This document shows, one piece after another, positions 8,679 through 17,363 of a stretch of DNA of 64,000 nucleotides (positions are counted from its first letter, which is position 1; each line of letters starts with the position of its first letter). Location of the stretch: assembly GCF_008932295.1 (NCBI RefSeq), contig NZ_WBWA01000005.1, positions 62,001 through 126,000 on the forward strand, in the 5' to 3' direction. The notes below the pieces were generated by a model that saw only the letters and a list, made by a program, of their open reading frames with translations, was not told where the DNA came from and searched no databases. Source of the stretch: Brucella tritici (GTDB taxonomy: Bacteria; Pseudomonadota; Alphaproteobacteria; Rhizobiales; Rhizobiaceae). The position numbers and the translations under genes are program-made.

Positions 8679-9290
8679 TTATGCGTTGGGGAAAACCAGT
8701 TTCTCCCAGGCAGCCATGGCGCCCAATGCCGTTGCTGTAAGGTCTTGGCGCGTTCCGCCATCGCGCGCGAGAATGGACATGCCGTTCTGGACTGTCGCAT
8801 AAAAGGTTGCGACCGCTCCGCAATTGACGGATGCAGCAATATCTCCATCACGAATGCCGCGCTCGAGCCGCTTTTTCAGGGTTTCTATATTGGTCTGGCG
8901 GCGATTGCGCAGCACGCCGCAAACCTTGTCGCTTGACTGCGTCCGATGCAGCGCATCCAGCGCAATCATGCAGCCCCGCGGCACGGATTCCTCACAATAG
9001 GCGTCTATCGTGGCAAGCAGAAAGCGCTCGAAAGCTGCGCGAACATCAGCCGTTTCATCCAGTGTCGACCAGATTTCAACGCCGATTTCACCAGCGTACA
9101 GGGTAAGGGCTTGAAGATAGAGTTCTTCCTTGCTGCCGAATGCCGCATAGAGGCTTGGCGCATTGATGCCCATAGCCGTCGTTAGATCGGCCAGCGACGA
9201 TCCGTCGAAGCCTTTTTCCCAAAATATAAGCATCGCAGCACGAAGCGCTGTTTCGCGGTCGAAGCTGCGGGGCCTTCCTTTTTCTGCCAC
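8679..9290 (-). CDS. TetR/AcrR-family transcriptional regulator
   Basis: About 203 residues. The N-terminal helix-turn-helix reads SSLADLTTAMGINAPSLYAAFGSKEELY near residues 32-60, typical of AcrR/RutR-like TetR proteins. The open frame extends to a TTG at 9296, but AAGG on the minus strand lies 7 nt before a GTG at 9290 and only 1 nt before the TTG, so I prefer GTG with the N terminus MAEKGRPRSFDRETALRAA. It is divergent from the SDR gene at 9389, with operator-like repeats in the gap, and most likely represses that gene and itself. Confidence 0.9.
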   Translation of the reverse strand: MAEKGRPRSFDRETALRAAMLIFWEKGFDGSSLADLTTAMGINAPSLYAAFGSKEELYLQALTLYAGEIGVEIWSTLDETADVRAAFERFLLATIDAYCEESVPRGCMIALDALHRTQSSDKVCGVLRNRRQTNIETLKKRLERGIRDGDIAASVNCGAVATFYATVQNGMSILARDGGTRQDLTATALGAMAAWEKLVFPNA

Positions 9291-9300
9291 GTGCAAACCT

Positions 9301-9378
9301 TTCTGTATCGATCATTAAATAAATCGCTTGACGGTTCTGTGCAAGCCTGTCAGCAATTATGTATCAATCGATACAGAA
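9301..9378. promoter_or_regulatory. Divergent operator region, TetR-SDR
   Basis: TTCTGTATCGAT at 9301-9312 recurs inverted as ATCGATACAGAA at 9367-9378 (12/12 match). The second copy also forms a compact dyad TGTATC-AATC-GATACA at 9360-9375. The two copies lie next to the start of each divergent gene, so one TetR dimer per promoter or a looped complex is likely. A TTGACG box at 9328-9333 could be a -35, but no good -10 follows at 17 bp. Confidence 0.55.
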
Positions 9379-9388
9379 AGGAAATGGC

Positions 9389-10135
9389 ATGTCAGCCGAA
9401 GCTTTGAACGGAAAGGTTGCCTTTGTCACCGGCGGCAGTCGCGGCATCGGTGCCGCGATTGCACGACGGCTCGGGAAAGATGGCGCGGCAGTTGTCGTCA
9501 CTTATGTAAACGGCAAGGAAAAAGCTGAAGCCGTGGTTTCCGAAATCGTAGCCAATGGCGGCAAGGCTCTGGCGCTGAAGGCCGACAATCGCGACGCGAG
9601 CCAGATTACGGCGGCAATCGAGAAAACGGTCAAGGATTTCGGTCGTCTGGATATATTGGTCAACAGTGCTGGTATCTGGCATGCAGCACCACTGGAAGAG
9701 ATCACGCTTGCTGACTTCGATGAAGTGATGGCTGTGAACTTCCGGGCTGTCTTTGCCGCCGCTTCAGCGGCCACACCACACCTCGGTGCTGGCGGACGCG
9801 TCATCACCATCGGCTCCAACCTCGCCGAAAGCGTGCCGTGGCCGGGCATCAGCCTTTATGCGGCAAGCAAGGCTGCGCTGATCGGTTTGACGAAAGGTCT
9901 GGCGCGTGACCTTGGCCCAAAAGGCGTCACGGTCAATGTCGTTCAGCCTGGCTCCACCGATACGGATATGAATCCGGCGGCTGGAGAACATGCCGAACAG
10001 CAACGCGCGCTTATCGCAACCGGCAGTTTCGGTTCGCCTGATGATATTGCAAGTCTGGTGGCCTGGCTTGCCAGCCCCGAAGGGCGTTTCGTGTCCGGAG
10101 CTACGCTCACCATCGATGGCGGCACAAATGCCTGA
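9389..10135 (+). CDS. SDR-family NAD(P)-dependent oxidoreductase
   Basis: 248-residue classical short-chain dehydrogenase/reductase. The Rossmann nucleotide motif is TGGSRGIGAAIA (TGxxxGxG) near residue 13. NSAG lies near residue 90, the catalytic Ser in ITIGSN near 138, and the YxxxK pair in LYAASKAAL near 153. The C-terminal FVSGATLTIDGG is the usual dimer-forming end. AAAGGA 8-9 nt before the ATG at 9389 fixes the start over an upstream ATG at 9359. It is controlled, by position, by the divergent TetR gene. The substrate is not evident. A terminator follows at 10141. Confidence 0.9.
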   Translation: MSAEALNGKVAFVTGGSRGIGAAIARRLGKDGAAVVVTYVNGKEKAEAVVSEIVANGGKALALKADNRDASQITAAIEKTVKDFGRLDILVNSAGIWHAAPLEEITLADFDEVMAVNFRAVFAAASAATPHLGAGGRVITIGSNLAESVPWPGISLYAASKAALIGLTKGLARDLGPKGVTVNVVQPGSTDTDMNPAAGEHAEQQRALIATGSFGSPDDIASLVAWLASPEGRFVSGATLTIDGGTNA

Positions 10136-10140
10136 AACAG

Positions 10141-10169
10141 AAAGGGCGGCTTGCGCCGCCCTTTTATTT
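10141..10169 (+). terminator. Intrinsic terminator of the SDR gene
   Basis: GGGCGGC (10144-10150) pairs with GCCGCCC (10155-10161) around TTGC, followed by TTTTATTT. It starts 6 nt after the SDR stop codon. Confidence 0.85.
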
Positions 10170-10212
10170 GCTTAGAGCACAGATCTGATTCAATCAGATC
10201 TGTGCTCTAAGC
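10170..10212. repeat. Family C dispersed palindrome (copy C2, perfect)
   Basis: This is a 43-bp perfect palindrome. The 21-bp arms begin GCTTAGAGCACAGATC at 10170 and mirror to 10212 around a single central C at 10191. Outer TTAGAGC/GCTCTAA sequences are shared with the copies at 553, 28319 and 54757. It abuts the SDR terminator on one side and is 11 bp from family A copy A1 on the other. Confidence 0.75.
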
Positions 10213-10223
10213 GTTTGTTTCGT

Positions 10224-10272
10224 CGCATTATCGAACGCAAAACCGCTTCGTACTTTTGCTGGAAATGCTTTA
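10224..10272 (-). repeat. Family A dispersed repeat (copy A1), starts at fumA stop codon
   Basis: On the minus strand the element begins TAAAGCATTTCC, contains GCGGTTTTGCG, and ends AATGCG. The TAA is the fumA stop (10270-10272). It closely matches copies at 35343, 38149, 60326 and 62568. GCATT/AATGC ends and CAAAAG/TTTTGC centres allow it to fold as an imperfect hairpin. Confidence 0.75.
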
Positions 10273-11889
10273 ACCCAGATTGAGTTCCTTGAAGAAATCG
10301 TTGCCTTTGTCATCGATGACGATGAAGGCCGGGAAATCTTCCACTTCGATACGCCAGATCGCTTCCATGCCGAGTTCCGGATATTCGACGACCTCGACCT
10401 TCTTGATGCAATCCTGTGCCAGACGAGCAGCCGGACCGCCGATGGAACCCAGATAGAACCCGCCATGCTGACCGCAAGCTTCGCGCACCTGACGCGAACG
10501 GTTGCCCTTGGCGAGCATCACCATGGAGCCGCCGAAGGACTGGAACTGGTCCACATAGGAATCCATGCGGCCTGCCGTGGTCGGTCCGAATGAGCCGGAG
10601 GCATAGCCAGCAGGCGTCTTGGCCGGGCCTGCATAATAGATCGGGTGGTTCTTGAAATAATCCGGCATGGCTTCGCCGTTTTCAAGCCGCTCGCGAATTT
10701 TGGCATGGGCCAGATCGCGCGCCACGATGATTGGACCGGAGAGCGACAGGCGCGTCTTGACCGGATGTTTCGACAATTCCTTGAGAATGTCCTGCATTGG
10801 CTGGTTGAGGTCGATCTTGACCACATGCGACGACAGTTTTTCCTCGTCGATATCCGGCATGTACTTGGCCGGGTTGGTTTCCAGCTTTTCCAGAAAGATG
10901 CCGTCCTTGGTGATCTTGCCCTTGGCCTGACGATCCGCAGAGCAGGAAACACCGATGCCGATTGGCAGCGAAGCGCCATGGCGCGGCAGGCGAATGACGC
11001 GGACGTCATGGCAGAAATATTTGCCGCCAAACTGGGCGCCGACGCCGAGAGATTGCGTCAGCCTATGGATTTCAGCTTCCATTTCGAGGTCACGGAAAGC
11101 ATGCCCGGTTTCGGAACCCTCGGTCGGCAGGCTGTCCAGATAACGCGTCGAGGCGAGCTTGACCGTCTTCAGGTTCATTTCAGCCGAAGTGCCGCCGATG
11201 ACGATTGCCAGATGGTAAGGCGGGCAGGCGGCTGTACCAAGGCTCAGGATCTTGTCCTTGAGGAAGTCGATCATGCGGTCATGCGTCAGAAGAGAAGGCG
11301 TTCCCTGATAGAGGAATGTCTTGTTCGCCGAACCGCCGCCCTTGGCGACGAAAAGGAACTTGTAGGCGTCTTCGCCCTCTTCATAGATGTCGATCTGGGC
11401 AGGCAGATTGTTCTTGGTGTTTTTTTCCTCGAACATGGAAAGCGGCGCCAGTTGCGAATAGCGCAGGTTCTTCTTGTTGTAGGCGTCCAGCACACCGGCT
11501 CCCAGCGCGTCAGCGTCACCGCCTTCGGTCCAGACGCGACGGCCCTTCTTGCCCATGATGATGGCTGTTCCGGTATCCTGACACATCGGCAGAACACCGC
11601 CAGCGGCGATATTGGCGTTCTTCAGAAGATCGTAGGCGACGAAACGGTCATTGTCCGTTGCTTCCGGGTCTTCGAGGATATGGGCAAGCTGTTGCAGGTG
11701 GCCGGGGCGCAGCAGATGGTTGATATCGGCAAAGGCCGCTTCCGAAAGCAGGCGAAGCCCTTCCGGATCGACGGTCAGGACTTCCTGTCCCTTGAACGTA
11801 TCGACAGAGACATGATCGGAAGTCAGCTTGCGGTAAGGGGTGTCGTCTTCACCAAGAGGGAAAAGATCGGCGGCGCTTGCTTCTGCCAT
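10270..11889 (-). CDS. fumA: Class I fumarate hydratase (4Fe-4S)
   Basis: 539-residue oxygen-sensitive fumarase of the TCA cycle, interconverting fumarate and malate in the cytosol. The alpha-region Cys ligands appear in [21 protein letters not shown] and [11 protein letters not shown]. The C-terminal beta region contains [17 protein letters not shown], and [21 protein letters not shown] lies before it. Alpha and beta parts are fused in one chain as in enteric FumA. It starts at an ATG at 11889 and is transcribed away from the L,D-transpeptidase. Its stop codon is the first three bases of repeat copy A1. Confidence 0.95.
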   Translation of the reverse strand: MAEASAADLFPLGEDDTPYRKLTSDHVSVDTFKGQEVLTVDPEGLRLLSEAAFADINHLLRPGHLQQLAHILEDPEATDNDRFVAYDLLKNANIAAGGVLPMCQDTGTAIIMGKKGRRVWTEGGDADALGAGVLDAYNKKNLRYSQLAPLSMFEEKNTKNNLPAQIDIYEEGEDAYKFLFVAKGGGSANKTFLYQGTPSLLTHDRMIDFLKDKILSLGTAACPPYHLAIVIGGTSAEMNLKTVKLASTRYLDSLPTEGSETGHAFRDLEMEAEIHRLTQSLGVGAQFGGKYFCHDVRVIRLPRHGASLPIGIGVSCSADRQAKGKITKDGIFLEKLETNPAKYMPDIDEEKLSSHVVKIDLNQPMQDILKELSKHPVKTRLSLSGPIIVARDLAHAKIRERLENGEAMPDYFKNHPIYYAGPAKTPAGYASGSFGPTTAGRMDSYVDQFQSFGGSMVMLAKGNRSRQVREACGQHGGFYLGSIGGPAARLAQDCIKKVEVVEYPELGMEAIWRIEVEDFPAFIVIDDKGNDFFKELNLG

Positions 11890-12229
11890 CGCGGTACCTC
11901 GCTTGCTTGCCAGCTACGCCAGCCGGAGGTCGTCATTGTTTCCGGCTCGCGCGATATGTTGATCGAAGTTCCGAAGAAGAGCTTTGGAACCATAGTCTGT
12001 GGGGCTTTTAGCGCGATGCGGGGTGGATGCCACTGCGTCACATTGTTCATTAAGGCATTCCGGGTTTGCCTCCCGAGAAGATGCCTCAAACAATTGTGAT
12101 AAACGCAAATCAGAAAATTGCTTCAGGAAACAATAGCGTTAAAAGTTTCTATACGAGATTGGTAAATTCTACGGGTGAGATTCGGACGGATTCGCTTTTG
12201 AGCGAACGCATCAACTTTGGCGGTTTGAA
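11890..12229. other. Divergent intergenic region fumA - L,D-transpeptidase
   Basis: This gap of 340 bases should hold both promoters. I see no clear sigma-70 box, dyad or repeat, and no open frame worth calling. The part from 12090 to 12200 is AT-rich. Confidence 0.4.
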
Positions 12230-14236
12230 ATGCAGTTTTCCAGACACTCGCAGATGGATCAAAAGAGCAGCGCCGCGCGCGGACAAAATATCCGCCGCGC
12301 AGCCGCGATAGCTCTGGCAGCTTCGGTGTTTCTCCCCATGGCGCAGGCTCAAGCCGCAAATTCGTTGATGGAACTTTTCCAGCAGCGTCGCCAGCAGCAG
12401 GTGCAGCCAGCCCAGCCTGTCCAGCCGCAAGTCGCCCCCCGCGCTCCCGCAGCGCCGAATGCTGTCTCCGCTCCTCGTGCGGCCGTGCGCAGCCTTCCGC
12501 CAGTCCAGCGCGTGACCGTCAAAGGGCCGCAGATTTACGACTATAAGCCGGATGCTCTGGTCAATATCGATTTCAGCGCGCTCGATATGCAGGTAACTGC
12601 GGCCACCGAACCCACCACCGTCGACCCGCTGACATCGGGCATGTCGCCGATCCGTCCGCAGCTTCGGGAAGAAACACCGGGCGAGCGGGCATTCGATGCG
12701 GCGACGAATTATCTGAAATCCGTCGATGTCAAAGCCGAGAAAGAGATCGCTCAGGCAATCGTCGATTATTACTCAAGTCAGCGTTCCTTCATGTGGTCGG
12801 CCGATGACAAGGTGCTCGACCGCGCCAAGAATGTCGCGGCCTTCTTTGCCCGCGCCGATGAGGACGGGCTCAATCCCGAAGAATATGCAGTCACGATTCC
12901 GGCTGACAGCTTCGACACTACCGCGGAAGCCGAACGCCAGCAGAAGCTTGCCGAGTTTGAAATTCGCATGTCTGCCCGCGCGCTGCGCTATGCCATCGAT
13001 GCAGGCGAGGGACGTGTCATAGCCGACCGCCTCAGCGGCTTCCACGATCTGCCGCGCAACCGCGTCGATCCGAAAGCTGTTCTCGAAAAGCTGGCATCGG
13101 AAAACGATCCGGCTGCCTATCTGCATGGTTTCCAGCCGGGCAATGAGCAATATGCGGCATTGAAGCGCGAATTGGCGAATACCGAGCCGCCGTCTGCCGA
13201 ACCGGTCCGCATCTCGCTGAATGGCATCATCAAGCCGGGCGATACCAATGACCAGCTCAGCAACGTGGTTGCGCTGATTTCGAGACACGCGCCCGCCAGC
13301 TATCTGGCAGAGCACAAGCAAGTGCTGGATGCCCACGCGAGCGGCGACGTCTACGATCCGGAACTGGTTGCAGCCATCAAGGACTACCAGAAGCTTTCCG
13401 GTGGCACACCCGACGGTATCATTGGCCGTAATACGGTTTCAGCCCTTCAGGGCGAACAGTCATCCATCAAGCGCGACCGCATCCTTTATTCCATGGAACG
13501 TCTGCGCTGGCTGCCGCATGATTTTGGCACGCGCTACGTGATGGTCAATCAGCCGGCTTACCGTGCCGAATATTTCGAGGACGGAAAAGAGAAGCTGGCG
13601 ATGAATGTGGTCATCGGCTCGCCGACCCATCAAACCTACTTCTTCTACAACAAGGTTCAGACAGTCGTTTTCAATCCATCCTGGGGCGTGCCGCGTTCAA
13701 TCATTCTGAACGAGATGCTGCCCAAGGTCATGCGCGATACGAGCTATCTCGACCGCAATGGCTATGAAGTCTATGCGGACGGCAAGAAGGTTTCGGCAAG
13801 TGCCGTCAACTGGAGTGCGGTTGCCGCAGGCAAGGCCCATGTCGGCATCCGCCAGAAGCCGAGCCTCGACAACGCACTGGGGGAACTGAAGATCCTGTTC
13901 CCGAACACGCATGATATCTACATGCACGACACACCGGCCAAATCCTATTTCAGCCGCGACATGCGTGCCCTGAGCCATGGCTGTATCCGTCTGGAGCGCC
14001 CACGCGATATGGCGGCGGCTGTTATGGGAACATCGGTGGCGGATCTCGGAAAATATTTCGGAAAGAATGAGCGCGGCATCAAGGTCAAGGAACCTGTGCC
14101 TGTCTTTATTTCCTATTTCACCGCATGGCCGGCAGCGGACGGGAAAGTCCATTACTACGGCGACGTCTACGACCGTGATTCCGGATTGCAGAAAGCATTC
14201 GACAAGACCGAGAGCTCGCGTCTCGCAGCGCTCTGA
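12230..14236 (+). CDS. L,D-transpeptidase, YcbB type
   Basis: 668-residue exported murein L,D-transpeptidase. An N-terminal signal sequence (AAAIALAASVFLPMAQAQA, residues 24-42) is followed by a Pro/Gln-rich stretch, a scaffold domain, and a peptidoglycan-binding motif (YQKLSGGTPDGIIGRNTVSAL, about residues 386-406). The YkuD catalytic domain carries SHGCIRLERP with Cys585 and His583. Such enzymes form 3-3 cross-links and, in Brucella relatives, attach outer membrane beta-barrels to murein. The start at 12230 has no strong ribosome site, and ATG 12254 is an alternative. An Omp2b-type porin lies 1.8 kb downstream. A terminator follows at 14259. Confidence 0.92.
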   Translation: MQFSRHSQMDQKSSAARGQNIRRAAAIALAASVFLPMAQAQAANSLMELFQQRRQQQVQPAQPVQPQVAPRAPAAPNAVSAPRAAVRSLPPVQRVTVKGPQIYDYKPDALVNIDFSALDMQVTAATEPTTVDPLTSGMSPIRPQLREETPGERAFDAATNYLKSVDVKAEKEIAQAIVDYYSSQRSFMWSADDKVLDRAKNVAAFFARADEDGLNPEEYAVTIPADSFDTTAEAERQQKLAEFEIRMSARALRYAIDAGEGRVIADRLSGFHDLPRNRVDPKAVLEKLASENDPAAYLHGFQPGNEQYAALKRELANTEPPSAEPVRISLNGIIKPGDTNDQLSNVVALISRHAPASYLAEHKQVLDAHASGDVYDPELVAAIKDYQKLSGGTPDGIIGRNTVSALQGEQSSIKRDRILYSMERLRWLPHDFGTRYVMVNQPAYRAEYFEDGKEKLAMNVVIGSPTHQTYFFYNKVQTVVFNPSWGVPRSIILNEMLPKVMRDTSYLDRNGYEVYADGKKVSASAVNWSAVAAGKAHVGIRQKPSLDNALGELKILFPNTHDIYMHDTPAKSYFSRDMRALSHGCIRLERPRDMAAAVMGTSVADLGKYFGKNERGIKVKEPVPVFISYFTAWPAADGKVHYYGDVYDRDSGLQKAFDKTESSRLAAL

Positions 14237-14258
14237 AATCCCTTCCGCATCAAAACAG

Positions 14259-14291
14259 AACGGCAATCATCGATGGGTGGTTGCCGTTTTT
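14259..14291 (+). terminator. Intrinsic terminator of the L,D-transpeptidase gene
   Basis: AACGGCAA (14259-14266) pairs with TTGCCGTT (14281-14288) across a 14-nt loop, followed by a T-run (TTTTTCTTTT). Confidence 0.75.
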
Positions 14292-14414
14292 CTTTTGGGG
14301 TAAGAGCTATCTTGGGAAAGATAGAAATCTCTTTGGAAACAGGCTTGCGAGACGCTTGACTTATGCAGCCGCTGGCCAGTATATCCGCACCACCTTGATT
14401 GAGCTTGGCTCATC

Positions 14415-14489
14415 GGGCGTGTAGCTCAGCGGGAGAGCACTCCCTTCACACGGGAGGGGTCACAGGTTCAATCCCTGTCACGCCCACCA
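14415..14489 (+). tRNA. tRNA-Val (anticodon CAC)
   Basis: Acceptor stem GGGCGTG (14415-14421) pairs with CACGCCC (14479-14485), with discriminator A and an encoded CCA (14487-14489). The anticodon arm CTCCC-TTCACAC-GGGAG places CAC at positions 34-36, reading GTG valine codons. The T-arm GGTTCAATC is canonical. Length is 75 nt. The 220 bases after it hold no gene I can support. Confidence 0.95.
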
Positions 14490-14710
14490 TTCAACGATAT
14501 TCTGTATTTCTCTAATCACTGAACCCGGCAATGATTGAAACCTGTTGCTTCGTCAGTTGCTGTCACACGCGCACAATGGTCCGCAGACGTCATGGCGGCT
14601 CAGCGATGCCTGATTTTCAAAACGCCATTGGAATAAAAAAGAGGATGCTGAATCAGCACTTCTGGGGTAAAGCTCCTCACGATTGATAGCGGTATGGAAA
14701 TATTCAGAAA

Positions 14711-14839
14711 ATGGAATGGATTCCTGTATTCTTCGTAGCGTTCAAGGTTGTCGTGTTGGGCGCGGCCATGTTCTTCGCCATCAAGTGGCATTACGACGAA
14801 GATAAAAAGAAAAAGAAGAACGAAGTAAGCGGGTCGTAG
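14711..14839 (+). CDS. Small single-pass membrane protein (42 aa)
   Basis: The frame encodes MEWIPVFFVAFKVVVLGAAM, then FFAIKWHYDEDKKKKKNEV and SGS. It has one hydrophobic helix at residues 4-24 followed by a strongly basic and acidic cytoplasmic tail. Membrane topology with the tail inside fits the positive-inside rule. The ribosome site is weak (GGAA about 14 nt upstream), so expression is uncertain. There is no known domain. It lies between tRNA-Val and the 65-residue minus-strand gene. Confidence 0.5.
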   Translation: MEWIPVFFVAFKVVVLGAAMFFAIKWHYDEDKKKKKNEVSGS

Positions 14840-14882
14840 ACGTCCGCTTTGTCGCGCGCAGCCATTGCCTTATTGTCTTAAC

Positions 14883-14903
14883 AAAAACCCCGCCGAAGCG
14901 GGG
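14883..14903 (-). terminator. Minus-strand terminator of the gene at 14950
   Basis: CCCCGC (14888-14893) pairs with GCGGGG (14898-14903) around CGAA. On the minus strand the hairpin is followed by TTTTTG. It lies 46 nt past the stop of the 65-residue minus-strand frame and supports that frame as a transcribed gene. Confidence 0.7.
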
Positions 14904-14949
14904 TAACGACTGCGATGCGCCTGCGCCAAAAGCTGTTGTGAAGGCGATA

Positions 14950-15147
14950 TCAATTCCAGAACAGGTAACGATCCTGCCAGACAACCCGGCACTGAGTTTC
15001 TATTTCGGCAGTGGATCGGTGTGGGAATTCGTCGTGTAGACGTTCGGCAATCGGATTCAGCGAGAGGGTCTTGGGCATAATCAATTCAGCCCGGTCGGCC
15101 TGGGCGCTAATAGCATTCAGCAACAGAGCGTCTTCTGATCTCATCAT
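14950..15147 (-). CDS. Hypothetical protein (65 aa)
   Basis: 65-residue protein beginning MMRSEDALLLNAISAQADRA, with no signal peptide or membrane helix and a Trp/Tyr-rich end (VVWQDRYLFWN). AAGGAT lies 5 nt before the first ATG on the minus strand, a good ribosome site, and a proper terminator follows at 14883-14903, so I regard it as real. I do not recognise the family. An antisense frame at 15011-15346 covers it but lacks a ribosome site. Confidence 0.6.
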   Translation of the reverse strand: MMRSEDALLLNAISAQADRAELIMPKTLSLNPIAERLHDEFPHRSTAEIETQCRVVWQDRYLFWN

Positions 15148-15420
15148 AGAGTATCCTTATGGTGATGGGCATAAGCCAATATTGAAAAATGCAAAGCTAC
15201 AAATGTTCGCAAAGGGAGTGGCTGACGGTCTGACAGCAGACGGAACATATCAGCGAACTGGATTTGAGCCTGATCTTGGCAATGCAATACGCCTGAAGGC
15301 AAATGAAAATATTTTGAAGCGAATTGATAAAGATGTTTCAGAGTAACGAAACAGGCCGCGCTGTTATGGGATTTGACCGTTGAAGTTGGCCGGTCGCTGC
15401 GCACTCTCTTCGCGGCAAAT

Positions 15421-15510
15421 TCAGGGACGTTCATATCTCCAAAGCATGATGCACGCGGCGATTACCACCGTAGACGTCAGCACGCCTATGACAATAGAGA
15501 ATAGAACCAT
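15421..15510 (-). CDS. Candidate 29-residue membrane peptide
   Basis: An ATG at 15510 opens a 29-codon frame, MVLFSIVIGVLTSTVVIAAC followed by IMLWRYERP, ending at TGA 15421-15423. Residues 2-24 are one continuous hydrophobic helix with a short charged tail. AGGGG lies 7 nt before the ATG on the minus strand. Size and shape resemble small accessory membrane peptides, but it is not next to a known partner gene. Too short for certainty. Confidence 0.4.
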   Translation of the reverse strand: MVLFSIVIGVLTSTVVIAACIMLWRYERP

Positions 15511-15996
15511 TGTATTACCCCTGCTGCCTTCGTTTTCTTTATTGTGCGGGAGAATGACCGAGGAAAACCACTTCGTCAGGTCCACAATGACGAATCAACA
15601 TTCCATGCATTTGAATTGACGAGTCGCGCTTTGCGGCGTTCGACGCCCGAGTGGAAAATATCGGCAATCACCGGCGTTGCGACGTATATTTATTGTTGCT
15701 GTTATAAAACCTTCACCGTTGCTGGATAGGCGAGGGCGTCCGCTTCTTGCGCGGACTGGACGGGCATAAGGGGCAGAATAAGAAAATATCCGATGTCGTG
15801 GATTCGTTGCATGTTGCGACGATGACGGGATTTTCTTTGCCAAATTTCCGATTATTGAAGTATATATAAAACATATGTGAAGTAACTTTTATATCACATA
15901 TAAATAATTCACAAAACATACATCGAATAAACATTGCTCAAATTATCGTGAATAAATATAGCGATGGCGTCTAACTCATCTACTGGAGACGCATTA
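15511..15996 (+). promoter_or_regulatory. omp2b: AT-rich promoter/leader region of the porin gene
   Basis: No gene is seen in these 486 bases. The part from 15840 to 15960 is strikingly AT-rich. It contains an inverted repeat ATATGTGA (15873-15880) and TCACATAT (15894-15901) separated by 13 nt, a plausible operator. A GTCCGC/GCGGAC hairpin lies near 15738-15756. Long AT-rich regulatory regions are usual for major porins. No exact -35/-10 pair is assigned. Confidence 0.4.
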
Positions 15997-17115
15997 ATGA
16001 ATATCAGAAAAGTTCTTCTCGGTTCGGCAGCATCGCTCGTAGCGATTTCTGGCGCGCAAGCAGCCGATGCTATCGTGGCGCCCGAGCCGGAAGCCGTTGA
16101 ATATGTCCGCGTATGCGACGCATATGGTGCTGGCTATTTCTACATTCCGGGAACGGAAACCTGCCTGCGCATTCATGGCTATGTTCGCTATGACGCAAGC
16201 GGCGGCGACAACAACTATGCTCGCACCCCGGCCCAGCTGGAGCGCGACACCTGGAACAAGCTGGCCCGCGTCAGCCTGCGTTTCTCGACCGCTTCCGAAA
16301 CGGATCTCGGCACGCTGAAGACCTATAGCGAACTGCGTTACGACTGGACGGGTGACGGCAACGGCAAGGCCGACAATTATAATGGCGGCTCTACCAGCAC
16401 CTCGCTGCGTTATGCTTACATCCAGCTCGGCGGCCTGCGCGTTGGTCTTGATGAATCGGCCTTCGTCACCTTCACCGGCTATCTCGGCAACGTCATCAGC
16501 GATGACGTGATCCTCGCTGGCGGTTATCGCACCAACCTCATCAGCTATACCTTCAAGGGCGGAAACGGCTTCTCGGCCATTGTTTCGTTCGAAGAAGGCG
16601 GCAACTCCGACTCCAACGTAGATGTCACCATCAAGGACTACATGCCGCATGTCGTCGGTGGTCTGAAATATGAGCAGAGCTGGGGCAAGATCGCCGGTGT
16701 CGTCGCCTACGACGCCCGAAACGAGGAATGGGCCGGAAAGGTCCGCGGCGATGTTAACATCACCGATCAGTTCTCGGTCTGGCTGCAGGGCGCTTACAAG
16801 TCCAATGACGACCATTACGGCACGTCGGGCGGTTATCGCATTCGTATCGTCGACTCGTTCTACGGTACCTGGGGCGGTGATTGGGCAGTCTGGGGCGGTG
16901 CAGCCTACAAGGCAACCAGCAAGGCGACCTTCAACGTACAGGCCGCTTATGACGACAGCGAAACCTTCGCTGCAACGGCAAACGTTGCCTACCAGCTGGT
17001 TCCTGGCTTCACCATCACGCCTGAAGTTTCCTACACCAAGTGGCAGGACAAGAACACGAGCATGGACGGCAAAGACGCCTGGCAGGGCAAGATCCGCTTC
17101 CAGCGCTCGTTCTAA
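15997..17115 (+). CDS. omp2b: Major outer membrane porin, Omp2b family
   Basis: 372-residue trimeric 16-stranded beta-barrel porin of the alphaproteobacterial Omp2 family. The signal peptide [22 protein letters not shown] is cleaved after residue 22, so the mature protein begins Ala-Asp ([22 protein letters not shown]). The Cys pair in [25 protein letters not shown], alternating hydrophobic strands and terminal Phe (RFQRSF) are all present. GGAG 8 nt before the ATG at 15997 selects this start over 15964. The Ala-Asp end is the kind of acceptor that L,D-transpeptidases join to murein in Brucella. A terminator lies at 17198. Confidence 0.93.
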   Translation: MNIRKVLLGSAASLVAISGAQAADAIVAPEPEAVEYVRVCDAYGAGYFYIPGTETCLRIHGYVRYDASGGDNNYARTPAQLERDTWNKLARVSLRFSTASETDLGTLKTYSELRYDWTGDGNGKADNYNGGSTSTSLRYAYIQLGGLRVGLDESAFVTFTGYLGNVISDDVILAGGYRTNLISYTFKGGNGFSAIVSFEEGGNSDSNVDVTIKDYMPHVVGGLKYEQSWGKIAGVVAYDARNEEWAGKVRGDVNITDQFSVWLQGAYKSNDDHYGTSGGYRIRIVDSFYGTWGGDWAVWGGAAYKATSKATFNVQAAYDDSETFAATANVAYQLVPGFTITPEVSYTKWQDKNTSMDGKDAWQGKIRFQRSF

Positions 17116-17197
17116 TACTCTGGCTAACTGTGCCTGCTCGGGCACACGTATTGTCGTAGAACTATGATGACCTCCAGTCCATGTTTCTAGCGACAGA

Positions 17198-17225
17198 GGC
17201 GGCGACCCATCCGGTCGCCGCCTTT
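17198..17225 (+). terminator. Intrinsic terminator of the porin gene
   Basis: A perfect 10-bp stem GGCGGCGACC (17198-17207) pairs with GGTCGCCGCC (17213-17222) around CATCC, then TTT. It lies 82 nt after the porin stop. Confidence 0.8.
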
Positions 17226-17363
17226 ATGTGTTTTATAGTGAAACACCCGCTTAACTTTCGCTCTTCCGCCTGACGAAAACCTGTTCGAACTCTGCCTGTC
17301 CGGGCAAGCCTGGCTTGCTGTCGAGATGCTCATCACTATCTATAGCTTGGGAAGGGAGCATGG

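Noticed and set aside
15011..15346. 111-codon plus-strand frame
   Set aside because: It overlaps a better supported minus-strand gene, lacks a ribosome site and shows no motif. The C-terminal part from about 15200 could be a gene remnant, but this cannot be shown.
15994..17145. 383-codon minus-strand frame
   Set aside because: Antisense to the porin gene, whose signal peptide and barrel end are clear.
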